NCBI GenBank assembly: GCA_023548195.1
Contig: JAJHZJ010000575.1
Coordinates: 3,163,859-3,227,858 of the forward strand
Length of the DNA stretch: 64,000 nt
Direction of reading: 5' to 3'
DNA from: Bettongia penicillata ogilbyi
Taxonomy: Eukaryota; Chordata; Mammalia; Diprotodontia; Potoroidae
Shown here piece after piece: positions 1 through 10,795 of this stretch. Within the stretch, counting starts at the first letter, position 1; every line of letters starts with the position of its first letter. The notes under the pieces were generated by a model that saw only the letters and a list, made by a program, of their open reading frames with translations, searched no databases and was not told where the DNA came from. The translations under genes and the position numbers were made by a program.

Positions 1-758
1 AGACCGCAGCCAGGAGGACCCTGGAGTCCTCCAAGGCTAGCCTTGCCCAGGCGCCCGCCGTGGCGGTCCGAATGGAGCCGCCCCCACTTCCCGAAGAGTT
101 TCCCCTTCGCGGGCCCAGCAAATTCGGCCACCTGCTCCAGCAGAGAAGCATCATCTCCCACCTGTTGGGCAACTGGAAGGATGTCATTGCTCAAGTGCCC
201 CCACGGCAGATCCGACGCCTGAGCCGTCAGCCGGTCACGTACTCCCCCGAGATGTTCCTGCCCCACGTCAACGGGGCCCCTGTGGACTACCACAGCCTCA
301 CCTTGGACCTCTTCATGCTAGGCTACTTCCAGATCTTGGAGCTGGACCTGCCCCCCGAAGAGCGCAAGATGAGACATCTGCTCTGCTTCGAGGTCTTCGA
401 CCACCTGGGCGGCCACAGCTGGGAGACGGTGCGGAGCTTTCACAAAGCCGTGACGGATGAGATCGAAGCCGGACGGCGGGGCTGGAAGGACGGCTTCGAA
501 GACATCAAGGCCCGCTTCTTCGGCAGCAGCAAGAAGCCCGTGTGGGAGGTGGAGCCCGTACGAAAGTCGGGGCTGACCTCCATCAAGCCGCCGCCCAGAG
601 CCTCGGGCCCTCCTGGCCACTTGGAGCCGAAGGGCCGAAGGCCGGGCAGCTGCCCCGAACTCGGGAGCTTTAATAGCGAAGACATCTGTGGCTACATCGA
701 CCGCAGCTTTGCCTTCTGGAAGGAGAAAGAAGCGGAGATTTTCAACTTTGGAGACTGA
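1..758 (+). CDS. ESPNL: ESPNL, espin-like protein, C-terminal exon (5' end outside window)
   Basis: The frame is open from the first bases of the window to a TGA at 756-758, so this is the last coding exon and its start lies upstream. It is GC-rich and keeps one frame for about 250 codons, unlike the flanking DNA. The protein ends in YIDRSFAFWKEKEAEIFNFGD-like sequence (tail motif IDRSFAFWKEKEAEIFNF) after a Pro/Gly/Arg-rich linker. A helical stretch near the middle (KMRHLLCFEVFDHLGGHSW) precedes the linker. I assign ESPNL from resemblance to the espin-like C-terminus and from position: KLHL30 and ERFE follow in the same orientation, as in human. ESPNL is an ankyrin-repeat relative of espin that binds class III myosins in hair-cell stereocilia; the ankyrin repeats would lie upstream. 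The first ATG in this frame (72) is internal and not a real start. Confidence 0.8.
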   Translation, partial: TAARRTLESSKASLAQAPAVAVRMEPPPLPEEFPLRGPSKFGHLLQQRSIISHLLGNWKDVIAQVPPRQIRRLSRQPVTYSPEMFLPHVNGAPVDYHSLTLDLFMLGYFQILELDLPPEERKMRHLLCFEVFDHLGGHSWETVRSFHKAVTDEIEAGRRGWKDGFEDIKARFFGSSKKPVWEVEPVRKSGLTSIKPPPRASGPPGHLEPKGRRPGSCPELGSFNSEDICGYIDRSFAFWKEKEAEIFNFGD

Positions 759-1060
759 GGTCAATGGGGCAGGCCGTGCCCCTGCGTGGGCTTTGTGTGT
801 GCGTGTGTGTGTGTGTGTGTGCGTGTGTGTTTAAAAACCAGCGGATGGAGAAGCAGCCGACCTTTGTCTGTCTGTCCCTGTACCGCTTTGTCCATTTCAG
901 AATCTGTGGACAGAGAACCTATGGACACTTGTTGCATATGCTCCCAAATTTGCAAAAATATATTTACCAAGTTGGGCAGATGAATGAGTACGTTCTGTGA
1001 CCTCTCCACCCCTTTGGTTTTCATGCGTCGGGGGCAGCTCCTGGCATGGGAACTCACTCC
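759..1060 (+). other. ESPNL: ESPNL 3' UTR region, end not fixed
   Basis: This is the sequence after the ESPNL stop. It contains a TG microsatellite (794-830) and an A/T-rich stretch near 953-966. There is no canonical AATAAA here; the AATATA-type hexamer around 956 is only a weak poly(A) candidate. Confidence 0.4.
794..830. repeat. (TG)n microsatellite
   Basis: An alternating TG run with two GC interruptions, just after the ESPNL stop codon. It gives false Cys/Val-rich open frames on both strands. Confidence 0.9.
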
Positions 1061-1424
1061 ATGAATTCAAATCGGTTCCAGCCCAGGCTCGGAGAGTAAC
1101 GCGGCTGTTGGGAGGCTACGGACTCGTCCAGAGTCACATAGCTGGTACATGTCAGTCAGGACTCGACCCCTCCTCTTCCTGACTCCCAGGATGGTCCCCT
1201 ACCTGCTAGGGACACATTCCCTCTATGATTTTCGTAGTCACAAAATCTCAGAGTTGAAAAGTCCACAAAGATCATACAGCCCACTCATTCCTGGCCAAGA
1301 ATTCCTTCTTCAATCTTTCATTTAATGATCTGCTTGAAGAGGGCGTGGGGAGGAGGGGTCTCTATATGTCCAGAGGCCCCATTTCCGGTCCACTTGAATG
1401 GTCAGAGATCTTCTTTAGGCAGTG

Positions 1425-1615
1425 TGGAAAGAGCTTGTACTAAGAAGACCTGAATTTGAATCTTACCATAGATACTCCCTTGCTGGGAGATCATGGATCA
1501 ATCTCCTAATCTCTCATTGCCTCAGTTGCCTTATCAGTAAAATGGGAAAACTTGTGTGCAGTTTTTGTAAGGAAAGGACTTCTTAAATTTCAAAGCTCTT
1601 TGTAAATATGAGGGT
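1425..1615 (+). repeat. MIR/CORE-SINE-like fragment
   Basis: The order of short motifs is that of MIR: a degraded promoter-like head, 'gaatttgaatctta', 'ctcattgcctcag', then 'agtaaaatggg' and a tail. Heavily diverged. Confidence 0.6.
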
Positions 1616-1740
1616 ATTCCAATGAAGACAATGAATTGAAAGCCAGCTTTCTGCCCAAGCTTAAAGCCTCTTCTATGTGACACCCCTAAGATTTTTTAAG
1701 ACTACTCCCAAATCTCACTTTCTACACCATACCCACTAAG

Positions 1741-1865
1741 TCAGTCTAGTCAGCAAGCATTTATTAAGCATTTACTGCATGTAAGGCACTTTGTCAAGAA
1801 CAGAGAAAGCAAAAGTCATCCCTCCCTTCAGATGAGGGAGACCCCATGCAAACAACTAGGTGCAT
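1741..1865 (+). repeat. Interspersed repeat with 'catttattaagca' motif
   Basis: It carries the phrase 'agcatttattaagcattta' followed by a Lys/Arg-rich A/G stretch. The same phrase recurs at about 30585, 32710, 47790, 49165, 50910, 61275 and 62090, so it is a dispersed family. I cannot name the family with confidence. Confidence 0.6.
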
Positions 1866-2604
1866 AAAACCTACCTACAGAGTAGAGGGTAGGAAATCGG
1901 GGAGGGAAAAGCACTAGCAGCTCAGCCTTTTCTTTTTCTAAGCTAAACATTGTATTCTCTCCATTCTGTGGCTAGCTGTAAATGCACAAGTTTGGAAGTG
2001 GAAAAGGCCTTGAGTTCTGTTTGGGACTTGTTGAGTCTGATGCCTATGGGACAAGCAGTCCAAGGTGTCCCAAAGGCAGTGGGTTTGATGGGAACTGTGG
2101 CTCAGCAGAGAGCCTAGAGCTGGATACACAGATCTGAGAATCATTTGAAAAGAGATGACAATGAGGCCCAATGAGGTCACCAGATGTGAGAACAGAGAGA
2201 GAAAAGGTTGGGGCCTAGGACAGAAGCATGGGGGCACCTATGGTGGTAGCAGAACATTGAAGAAAAGTCAATGAAGGAGGCTGAGAAAGCTCTCAAGGAC
2301 AGAACTGGACAGGTAGGAAAGGCAGGGTTGGGATCTACAATGGACAACCCCTTGGCCATGGTTCAATGGGAATTCCTCCTGTCTAGGCTAGACCCGGATG
2401 CCTGCTGAAGTGCCTTTTCATCTTCAAATTCAATGATTCTAGGAGACCATGGGTCTGGTTGAGACCAGAATCACAGGCCAGATCAAGCATTGCCTTGTTC
2501 CAACTGTACAGTGGGCCCATCGCAATGCATTTTCCTCACTGACTTCCTTGTCTTTCATGTGCTCTTGTTTCAAAGCATATTTGCTTTTATGCATTTAATT
2601 CAAT

Positions 2605-2790
2605 TGGTGAAGTGGAAAGAGGGTTGACTCATGTCAAAGAACTTCAAATCCTGCCTCTGAAGCTTATAGTAGTGTGACGTTGAGTAAGTCACTTAACCTT
2701 GGTTGGTCTCAGTTTCTCCCTATGTAAAATGATAGGTTGTCTAGATGATGTCTGTGGTGGCTTCTAGGTCTATGATCCAACGATATAATT
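2605..2790 (+). repeat. MIR/CORE-SINE-like fragment
   Basis: The motif order 'cttcaaatcctgcctctga', 'gtgtgacgttgagtaagtca', 'ctcagtttctccctatgtaa' and 'aatgatagg' matches a plus-strand MIR core and 3' part. Confidence 0.75.
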
Positions 2791-3533
2791 TAGTTTGATT
2801 TACTAAGCACTCACTATGCATGGACAGTATGTTTGGGACTGGGGGTGCACAGACCCAAAATGAATCACTTAACACTCAAGGAGTTTGCATTCTACTGGGG
2901 AGGGGGAAGGGGGGAGGAAGAACATAAGCATAGATAAATAAATATAAAATATATACAGAATATGTCAGTCACTAGAACTTGGCAGGAGGGGGATCTATAA
3001 GTGAAATTTTACTCTGAAGGTGATACCTTATTCAAAAGGAACAATATTGGTAAAAGAAAAAGGGAGGGACAAGGGCCAGCCTTTTCTATTAAGAAACACT
3101 TGTGCATGGAGATCAAAGAAGAGAATGGGGGAAGGGTTAGGTCATGGTTACCATGTTTAAGTATTTGATAGGCTTTCATACAGAAGAGGGATGTTACTCA
3201 CTTGACCCCTGAGGGCTGAACCAACAGCAATGAGGGGAAGTCATAGATCGGCCGATTGAGGCTTTGAATCAGGAAATACATCCTAACATTGAGAGCTATT
3301 CCAAAGTGGAATGAGCAGCCTTGGGGGTGGTGAGCTCCCTGTCTCCTGAGCTCTCTAAGCCAAGGGTGGATGCCCACTTTTGGCATAGACACTCCAAAGG
3401 GGATTCCAGTTCAGAGACAGGCTGGATCCATTGGCCTCTGAGTAGCCTTCCCACTGGGAAAATTCTGAGTCTGAGACACATAAAATGGCAATCACCAGCT
3501 TTGTCTTCTTATGCCAGAGAGCTGCCATAAGAA

Positions 3534-3607
3534 GCCGAAATAGCTCAGTTGGAAGAGCGTTAGATTGAAGATCTTGAAGGTCCCCGGTTCAATCCCGGGT
3601 TTCGGCA
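3534..3607 (+). tRNA. tRNA-Phe(GAA)-like, probably a pseudogene copy
   Basis: The acceptor arms are perfect 7-bp partners (GCCGAAA with TTTCGGC) followed by a discriminator A. The D arm GCTC/GAGC and the T arm CCCGG-TTCAATC-CCGGG are intact, and the anticodon GAA sits at 3567-3569. The 3' side of the anticodon stem is damaged: TTAGA faces TCTTG, leaving one mismatch and a G-T pair, and the variable region is one base longer than usual (74 nt in all, where 73 is typical). A cloverleaf is possible, but this is the poorer of the two copies. Confidence 0.6.
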
Positions 3608-3815
3608 TTTGGGGAATATTTTAGACACAGCAATGGATAGAGCTCTGGACTGGAAGGAGGGGAGACAGACATTCAGGCACTTAGTAGCTATGTACTCTTG
3701 GGAACACCCATAATGATTTCCAGCTTCAGTTTTCTTGTCTGTAAAATAGCTTCTAATAGCAACTTCTCAATCACAGGGTCATTGTAAAGCTTAAATGAGA
3801 ATCTACATATCTAGC

Positions 3816-3982
3816 TGTGTGTGTTTGTGTATATATATACATATATATATACACACACACATATAAGTATATATCACATATATACTTATATATGTATATA
3901 TCACATATATACTTATATATGTATATATCACATATACATATATATGTATATGTCATATATATACATATATGTGTGTGTTTAT
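3816..3982. repeat. TA/CA-rich microsatellite with about 37-bp internal repeats
   Basis: Alternating TA with CACA and TGTA interruptions. Segments with 'tatatcacatatatac' recur about every 37 bases. The Tyr/Ile-rich open frames here on both strands are artefacts. Confidence 0.9.
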
Positions 3983-4256
3983 CTGACTTCAGAAACCTTA
4001 AGGTGTTGTAGAAACATTAGTTATTATAATTATTAATTATTAATATGTTCTACATAGGAAGCTTTAGCTCCTTTTAGAGGGAAGGGTCCAGGGGTCCATA
4101 GGATGCAATAGAAAGGCCGATAGCAAAGCATCTTCTATAGTTTCATGTCCATTTAATTAAACTCTATCGGTTTCTGGTGTCGAATAGTTGGGTAGTACCA
4201 AAGACTTTGGGGCAACAGCTTTCATTTCTAGGTCTCCTGCATCTGAAATACTAGGA

Positions 4257-4262
4257 GCCGAA

Positions 4263-4299
<37 letters not shown>

Positions 4300-4329
4300 C
4301 GGTCCCTGGTTCAATCCCGGGTTTCGGCA
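4257..4329 (+). tRNA. tRNA-Phe(GAA)
   Basis: This is a full 73-nt cloverleaf. Acceptor GCCGAAA/TTTCGGC, D stem GCTC/GAGC, anticodon stem TCAGA/TCTGA with loop CTGAAGA (anticodon GAA) and T arm CCTGG-TTCAATC-CCGGG all pair. A-box ('TAGCTCAGTTGGGAGAGC') and B-box ('GGTTCAATCCC') promoter elements are present. No CCA is encoded, as expected in a eukaryote. No clean T-run terminator follows at once, and the copy sits among SINEs, so whether it is transcribed is open. Confidence 0.75.
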
Positions 4330-5005
4330 TTTGGGGAAATATTTTAAGCAGATATAAGTGGTGTAGTGGATTGAGCAAGGGCCTGGGGGTCAAGTAGACC
4401 CGCATCCAAATCTAGGATTGGATGCTAAGTAGCTTAAGTGTGACTTCGAAATCCTGGGAAGAGTCAGTGGGAGCAGCGTTTAGAGTTGATGCCTTTCAGG
4501 GCCTCTTCCAGCTATAAATGTAAAAAAAGTAGTTGGAATACTCAGAGCATTTCTCTGAATCCTCCCAGCTTAGCCTCCATCGTTCACCTTTCTGCACCAC
4601 AACTTTGGGTCATTTCTCTCCTTGGTTTCCCCTCACTAGGGGCCCGAGCCCCTGCAGACCAGGAAAGGTCTTTGGGATGCCTGTAGCTTCTCCATCCTCA
4701 GATCTGGGCCCTGGACATGGGTTGGTGGCCAGAATTGGGAAGAGGAGGGGCGGAGGATAAGAATTTGATGTTTAGTAGTGACAAGACAATCTGGATTCTT
4801 CTCTACCTGTCTGTAACCTGGGAGGGGATGGGTGGTTAAGTGGTCAGACCATCTGTCTCATTGGAATGTTGTTATCTGCTTGTGGTACAGTGGAGAGAAG
4901 GCTAGCAGGCAAAATGCAGAGAACAATTTATATAACAACATCATAAAAAGAAGTATCTTGAATATCAAGAAATATAGAAATGCTGGCTGGTAGCAATAGT
5001 GATGG

Positions 5006-5250
5006 TGGCCAGATAGCACAGTGGATACAGCATTGGGCCCTGAGTCAAAGTAGACGAGTTAAAATCTGGCCTCAGGCACTTACTAGCGGTGTGACCCTGG
5101 ACAAATCACTCAACCCTGTTGGTTTCAATTTCCTCTCTGCAAAATGAGCTGGAGAAGGAAATGGCCACTCCAGTAGCTTTGCCAAGAAAACCCTAAATGG
5201 TGTCATGAAGAGTCAGACATACCTGAAAACTACTGAACAATAAAACAGTA
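5006..5250 (+). mobile_element. Marsupial tRNA-derived SINE, full-length type
   Basis: The order is a 'tagcacagtggatacagcat' head, 'gcctcaggcacttactagc', 'gagctggagaaggaaatgg', 'ctttgccaagaaaacccta', 'agagtcagacatacctgaaa' and an A-rich end. The same order recurs at about 22128, 35364 and 52216, and inverted at about 24852. Confidence 0.85.
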
Positions 5251-5257
5251 GTGAACA

Positions 5258-5470
5258 TTTACAAAATACTTTAAGGTTTGCAAATATACCTCATTTGATA
5301 GTCACAATGACCCTAGGAAGTAGGTACTATTATCACCTCCATTGTACAGAGAAAACTGAGGCAGACAGAAGATAAATGATTTTCCCAGGGTCACACAGCT
5401 AGTGAGCATCTGAGACTGAATTTGAATTTAAGTCTTCCTGACTCTAGGTCCTGTGCTCTCTGCCCTGTGG
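5258..5470 (-). repeat. MIR-like SINE, reverse orientation
   Basis: The plus strand reads 'aatgaccctaggaagtaggt', 'aaaactgaggcagacagaag' and 'cccagggtcacacagctagt', which is the complement of a MIR. It directly follows the SINE above. Confidence 0.75.
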
Positions 5471-6269
5471 TAGTGCCTAGCAGCCTATAGAGAAACTCAC
5501 TAGCCCTGATCAATGTAATGACCAACCACAAATTCCAAAGCTTGTTCACTGGAAATAAAATTGAGATTGAAAAAGAGAAGAAAACAAGAAGCAAAGATTT
5601 AACTCTCTCCTTCCCTGGATGTTAACTCTTTAATGTTCTAGTGTCCACAGTCCCTCTGTCACTGAAGGAGCTGTATTACTTCCTATGAGCCACTGGAGGG
5701 CTCATGACCACAATCCATTGGGTTCTCTTACACACATGATGTCCCTGGAAACTTGACAAAGATGCTGTGTGAGGTAGCTGCAATTGTTGAGGTTATCGTA
5801 GCGCATAGTGAAGAGACTTGCCCAGAATCACAACACTAGGAAGTATGAAAGGGAGGGTTTGAACTCAGGTCCCTTTTCTGTGACATTAAACATTAATGTT
5901 TATTTTTCTTTGCATTGTTATCCTTTCCCATTGACCCCTCTTTCAACAGACTCTTAATCCTAACCAAGAAGTCTAGCTAAGGAAACAAATCAACGTATTC
6001 ATTGGTCATGTCTGACAGTGTATGCCTATTCTGCACCCAGAGACCTCCACCTCATCTGGGAGCCAAGAGCTGAATGGATCACCCGTTTTCTATGATGCCT
6101 TTTCCTCTTCCAGGTGGTTTTTTGATGTTCATTTTAATCTGGATTTACCTCCCCTGAGGCTTCATGGATGAGCTCAGGATGACACTGTCAAGGAACCAGT
6201 TGGACCAAGTACTAGAAGACCCAACACCAGTTTGACATTAGGGGGATGCATCTCTCAGCTATAACTCTC

Positions 6270-6530
6270 AAAAAATAACTGTCAAACAATTATTGACATT
6301 TACTGAGCTCTTGACAGTTTGCAAAGCACTTCACATCTTATTTCATTTAGTTCTCACTACAATACCAAGTACTATTATTCTACCTGTTTTATAGATGAGG
6401 AAACTGAAGTAAACAGACCGAGCTTCAATGTCTTGCTCAGGGTCACACACCTAGTGTCTGAGGGTGGATTTGAACTCAGGTCTTTGTGACTCAGGTCCAG
6501 TCTGACCCACTTGTGCCATCTGCCTTTTCT
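6270..6530 (-). repeat. MIR-like SINE, reverse orientation
   Basis: The plus strand carries 'agatgaggaaactgaagtaa', 'cagggtcacacacctagtgt' and 'ggatttgaactcaggtcttt', the complement of the MIR core. Confidence 0.75.
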
Positions 6531-6789
6531 TTCTCTAAATTCCTCATATATGTTATTTCTTACAGTGCAGTCATATTCCATTCTCTTCACATGCCACAAC
6601 TCACTCAGCTGTTTCCCAGTTAGTGAACCTCAACTTTGTTTCTAGTTTTTGCTACCACAAAAACAAATGTCTCAAGGATTATTTGGGTACCTTTGGGCCC
6701 TTTCTTTCTACCTTTGATAGTTTCCTCATCTATATAATCAGAAAGTTGGACCAGATGGTCTCTGATCTGTGCCTAGCAACAGCATATCT

Positions 6790-6792
<3 letters not shown>

Positions 6793-6835
<43 letters not shown>
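6793..6835. repeat. (CT)n microsatellite
   Basis: An uninterrupted CT run, ending in CCCC. Confidence 0.95.
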
Positions 6836-6836
<1 letters not shown>

Positions 6837-8269
6837 CCATAACATTCATTTAGCCACTGGTCTTGGCATCTAAAGTTCAAGACATTTCCTGATTGCATGA
6901 TTAGCCATCCCCTCAGTCCTCCCCCCTACAACTCTCACACACAACAAGGTTGCAGATCTGTGTCTGTGGAGAGAATTCCCACACCAGGATTTTTTTTCCA
7001 TTGATGAAAATCACAAAGGAAAAATGCCATGCTTTATCTTGAATATCAACCAGTCCGGGAATCCCTTACTTCCTGCTTCTCTCTAACCCTCTCACCTTGC
7101 GCTTTGATCCATTTTTTCAAATTTCAGGGGCTTCAGCCCTTGTTGGGTTGGGAGGGAGGGCACAAGTCCCTGGCTCCATCCAATTTCTCCTCAACCCTCT
7201 TGCAAAAGTGCCAGTCTCAGGCAGGGGGAGCCATAAGATGACACTTCTGTCCCAAAGTGTGATGGGTTGCCTCTGGAGAGAGTGGCATTCTAACCTATGC
7301 AAAGCACTTTGCCAGCCTTAGTGTTGAGCTTCATTATATGCTGGCCCTTCTTGGAGGGGGCTGGATGACCCCTCTGTGTCAGTGCTGGAAAGGATTCCTG
7401 CCCAGGCGCTCTCTGAGTTTGCTCCCACCTCTCAGGTTCTGTGAGTAGCAGCAAAATGCCCAGACATTGCTGGTAAGATCTTCCCAGAAAATGCTCCTCC
7501 AAAGAAGCCAGCTCCTCCCAGAGAATGGACGAAACAGTGACTCTATTTAACAGTGACTCTATTTTTTTAAAGACTGAAATCTAGAGGGTCCTGCATTGAT
7601 GGGTGACACCTGAAACCGAGTCTTCTCTGGAGGGTGAATGCGAGGGGTCAGGTGACGGAGGCATCACTATAATATCCAGGTTATTTATATAATGTTCTAT
7701 CTCTGTAGCCCCACAGGGCAAAAGGGGCAGATAAATTTCATGCTGGCGTCTTTCTGGTGAAGAGTCCATTAGATGTTACGCCAACTGAAGAGGATGGGAG
7801 TTAGGGAGGCTCAGGATTTGGAGAGAACCAAACTTCGCTCTAAAGGGCCAGACTTCCATCTTTTGCCTCTTTCTGACTTTCTTGATCGAGCCCAACCCAA
7901 TTTTACTTCCATTTGGTTAAATTCACTTTACTTCAGTTCCCTTTGATTCTATTTCATTGATTTCAATTTAATCCGATGCAATTCAGTTTCCCAAAGAAAC
8001 TTATTGAAAAGAGGAAGCAGGAGAACATGCCCTTGAGAGGGCAAGATAGTCCGGGGAATCCACAGTCTGGAAAGGAATAAAGACATGGCTGGCCTGGGCA
8101 TTGTCCTTAAAATGAAAGATCCAGGAGAAAGTGGCCAATATGAGAAAGGCGCTATAGGGAGGAGTGGATGTGCAGTCCATTTCACAATGGGATAACTCCA
8201 ATTGGGAAAACATTCCCAATATCAAGTCCAAATCTCTCTGTCCGACTGCTTAATATTCAATATATATGG

Positions 8270-8575
8270 TCCATCTGATGCTGCTTTCTTCTCTTTTCAT
8301 CAGTTCCCGGAAATCTTCCCTTTCCTTTACATTCTTCATTTCTGTCATTTCCCAAGGTCCATGTTATCCCATCTCAGCTGGACTCATTGTCCTTCCCTGT
8401 CTTCTTCTCTTGTTCACCACCTCCATGCCTTGCTTTTAGCAGCCCCTTCAATGCCCCTCTCCCAATCCTTCTCCTCCTTCAAGGCTAAGATCAAGGGCCA
8501 TTTCCTTTTTGAGGCCTTCCCTGCTGGTGTCACTGACTTCTGTTTGTATTCCTCCAACATCATAACTCTATAATC
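8270..8575 (+). repeat. L2-like LINE 3' fragment
   Basis: Pyrimidine-rich sequence with the 'gatcaagggccatttccttt...gaggccttccctg' phrase typical of the L2 end. It gives a spurious Ser/His/Leu-rich 123-codon frame. Confidence 0.5.
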
Positions 8576-8624
8576 CTAAAGCTGAAACTACAAGGGAGGT
8601 CAGGGTCCATTTCATTCACCCCTC

Positions 8625-9130
8625 CCCCATTTTGCAGATAAGGAAATTGAGGCACAGGGAGTGAAGTAACTTAGAATCATGTACCTTAGAGTTGGAAGGG
8701 ACTTCCTAAGGCCATCTAGTCTAAGTCTCTCATTTTACAGATGAGGAAACTGAGGCCCAGAGAAATCAAAAGAATTTATGGATCATAGATTTAGACTGGG
8801 ATGATATCTTAGAGGCCTTCTTAGGGTCCAATCTCATCTCATTTTACAGAAGAGGAAACTGAGACTCAGGGAAGTTAAATGATTTGCCCAGGGTCACACA
8901 AGTAATAAGCATCAGAAGATTTGAACCCAGGACCTGTGACTCCAAATCTAAGAATCTTTTTCATGGTGTCTCTAACGGATCTTAACTGGATTGTAGATTT
9001 AGGATTGGAAGGGCCTTCAGAAACCATTGAGTTGAATGCCTTCATTTCTCAGGAGATGAAACAGGCCTAGAGTGATTAAGAGACATAGCCAATAAGTGTC
9101 CGAGGCAGGGTTTGAGCTCAGCTCTTTCTG
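8625..9130 (-). repeat. Run of four reverse-oriented SINE modules
   Basis: The 'cattttacagatgaggaaac'-type phrase begins at 8628, 8731, 8840 and 9043, so the spacing is about 103, 109 and 203 bases. Each is followed by 'gaggc' and most by the 'gtcacac' or 'ggatttgaac' complement motifs of MIR-type SINEs. Confidence 0.65.
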
Positions 9131-9230
9131 ATTCCTGCCACCTACCGCCCTCTGTACTTGTCAGATGTCCTAAGTTCTTCAGAGCAGGGACTGTGCCTTA
9201 GTACCCCCAGTGTCCCACATGGTGTCTTGC

Positions 9231-9312
9231 ACACACACACATACACACACATGCATACACACACGCATACACACGCATACACACATGCATACACACATAC
9301 ACACACACATAC
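9231..9312. repeat. (CA)n-type microsatellite with GCATAC interruptions
   Basis: CACACA runs separated by ATACA and GCATACA units. Confidence 0.95.
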
Positions 9313-9480
9313 AGTAGGTGCTTGTGTTTGCTCCATTTCCCCCACAGATTTTCTGTGTGACACTGGTGTGCGACTTTAAGAGCAAGCAGTCCAGCCAGAA
9401 TCCCTCACTGTCCAATATCCCCCACCCCCACTTCTCTCCCCAGGCCACCTCCCACCCCCATCATTGGGACAGGCAGAGGT

Positions 9481-9490
9481 CTAAAAATAC
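9481..9490 (+). promoter_or_regulatory. MEF2-like site upstream of KLHL30
   Basis: CTAAAAATAC matches the MEF2 consensus YTAWWWWTAR at nine of ten positions. It lies in repeat-poor sequence about 1.2 kb upstream of a TATA-like element, with a CACCTG E-box at 9648-9653. KLHL30 is known as a muscle-enriched gene, which fits. The functional reading is inference. Confidence 0.35.
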
Positions 9491-10705
9491 CCCTTCTCCG
9501 CCTGCCCCAGCACGCCTCTCCTGTTGGTCTGTGGCCAGGGCCTGCCTGCCCAGGGCTTTCTCAGGGCTGAGCTTCCTTGGGCTGGTAATCCGTGGAGGAA
9601 ACTTCTTCGTCCTTTCTCCTTTGTTGCTCCCACTGGACTGTGCCCAGCACCTGTTCCTTGGGTGAGCCCAGGAAGAGAAGGGCAAGCTTCGAGCAAGGCC
9701 AGAAACTCAGAGGTAAGGCCTGGAATCAGGGAGGCCTGGGCAGGGTCAGACTTCATGGGGAAGCCAGCCTAGCCAGCTCCAGAGAAAAGGAGCAGGGAAT
9801 TAGGCTGACTGAGCCTTCAAGGGGCTCCTGCACCCTGGGGGGCTCAGGCAAGAGATCTCTGGCTCAGTATCAATGGGAAGAGCAGGGAGAGATGGACCCT
9901 TTCCACGAGCCTGCTGTGAACTCAGGCCTTTCTCTTTTCCACTCAAGCCTGTTCAAGTCTATTCCCTGGAACACAAAGGTGGTGGGGGTTGGGGGGAAGT
10001 CTGGCCATCAACCCCCTCTCTGGCTTGGAATCCCAAGGGCAGTTTTTGTCCCTGGCTAGAGAAGGAGACAATGTCCTGCTCTTAACAACCCAGGCTAGAA
10101 AAGTCATTCCATTCTGTCCCACTGTTCCTCCGTTTTCCCACAGAAAAACCCCCAAGGATAGGAGAGCAGGGCCATGGAAATGTAGCCACCCACCCCTACC
10201 AGCCCTTGGCCCATTTGAGAGCCTGGTCCTGGCCTAACCCTGCCCCCTGTCCCCTCGGTTTTATCAGATAGACTTTCCTTATATTTATCAGACAGAGATG
10301 CTAATGGCAACTTGGGAGGATGGTATGAAAAACAAGCCTGGAATTCAGAGGTGGAGCAGGGTTGGCACGTGGCTAAAGGAAGAAGACAAAGGTTCTTGTT
10401 GGCCAGCCTTCTCCCCTTCTGTTCAGGGCTGCCATTGGAAGATAAGACCAGAGCCCATGACCAGCCTGGGGAGAACTGGGCTTTGTCAGGGCTGCTGACG
10501 TGCTCAGGGTTCTAGCCCAGAAGGGCAGGTCCTTCCTCCCCACTTTTCTCTGCTGTCTGTAAGTGGCTATCATCCCCAGGATGCCAGCACCCCACTCCCA
10601 GGGCTATGTTCTGCCCCCTAAATCTTAAGTGGGAGGGCCCTCTCTGAGTAGTTTCAGTTACGTATGGCTTTACAGTAAAAACTTCAGTGTCCCGAGTTCT
10701 CACTG

Positions 10706-10714
10706 CATAAAAGG
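10706..10714 (+). promoter_or_regulatory. TATA-like element, candidate KLHL30 core promoter
   Basis: CATAAAAGG stands in repeat-poor sequence. A strong splice donor (GG|GTGAGT, intron from 10796) lies about 85 bases downstream. A matching acceptor (CAG at 11894-11896) lies 36 bases before the KLHL30 ATG, so a non-coding first exon of about 10735-10795 joined to 11897 is a consistent model. Confidence 0.35.
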
Positions 10715-10734
10715 GGCTTTGATTCAGGAGAGAG

Positions 10735-10795
10735 AATCGGCATGTGGGAGACATACAGATGGAGGGATGGGCTAAACATGGGTCTGGATTTGAGG
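10735..10795 (+). other. KLHL30: Candidate KLHL30 non-coding exon 1
   Basis: The left limit is placed about 30 bases after the TATA-like element. The right limit is the GG|GTGAGT donor. It would join to the acceptor at 11896. This is predicted only from signals. Confidence 0.3.

Noticed and set aside
318..764. 148-codon minus-strand frame opposite the ESPNL exon
   Set aside because: Shadow of the coding strand with no recognisable protein.
3816..3982. Regular 37-base spacing that could suggest a CRISPR-like array
   Set aside because: It is a TA/CA microsatellite in a mammalian genome with no distinct spacers.
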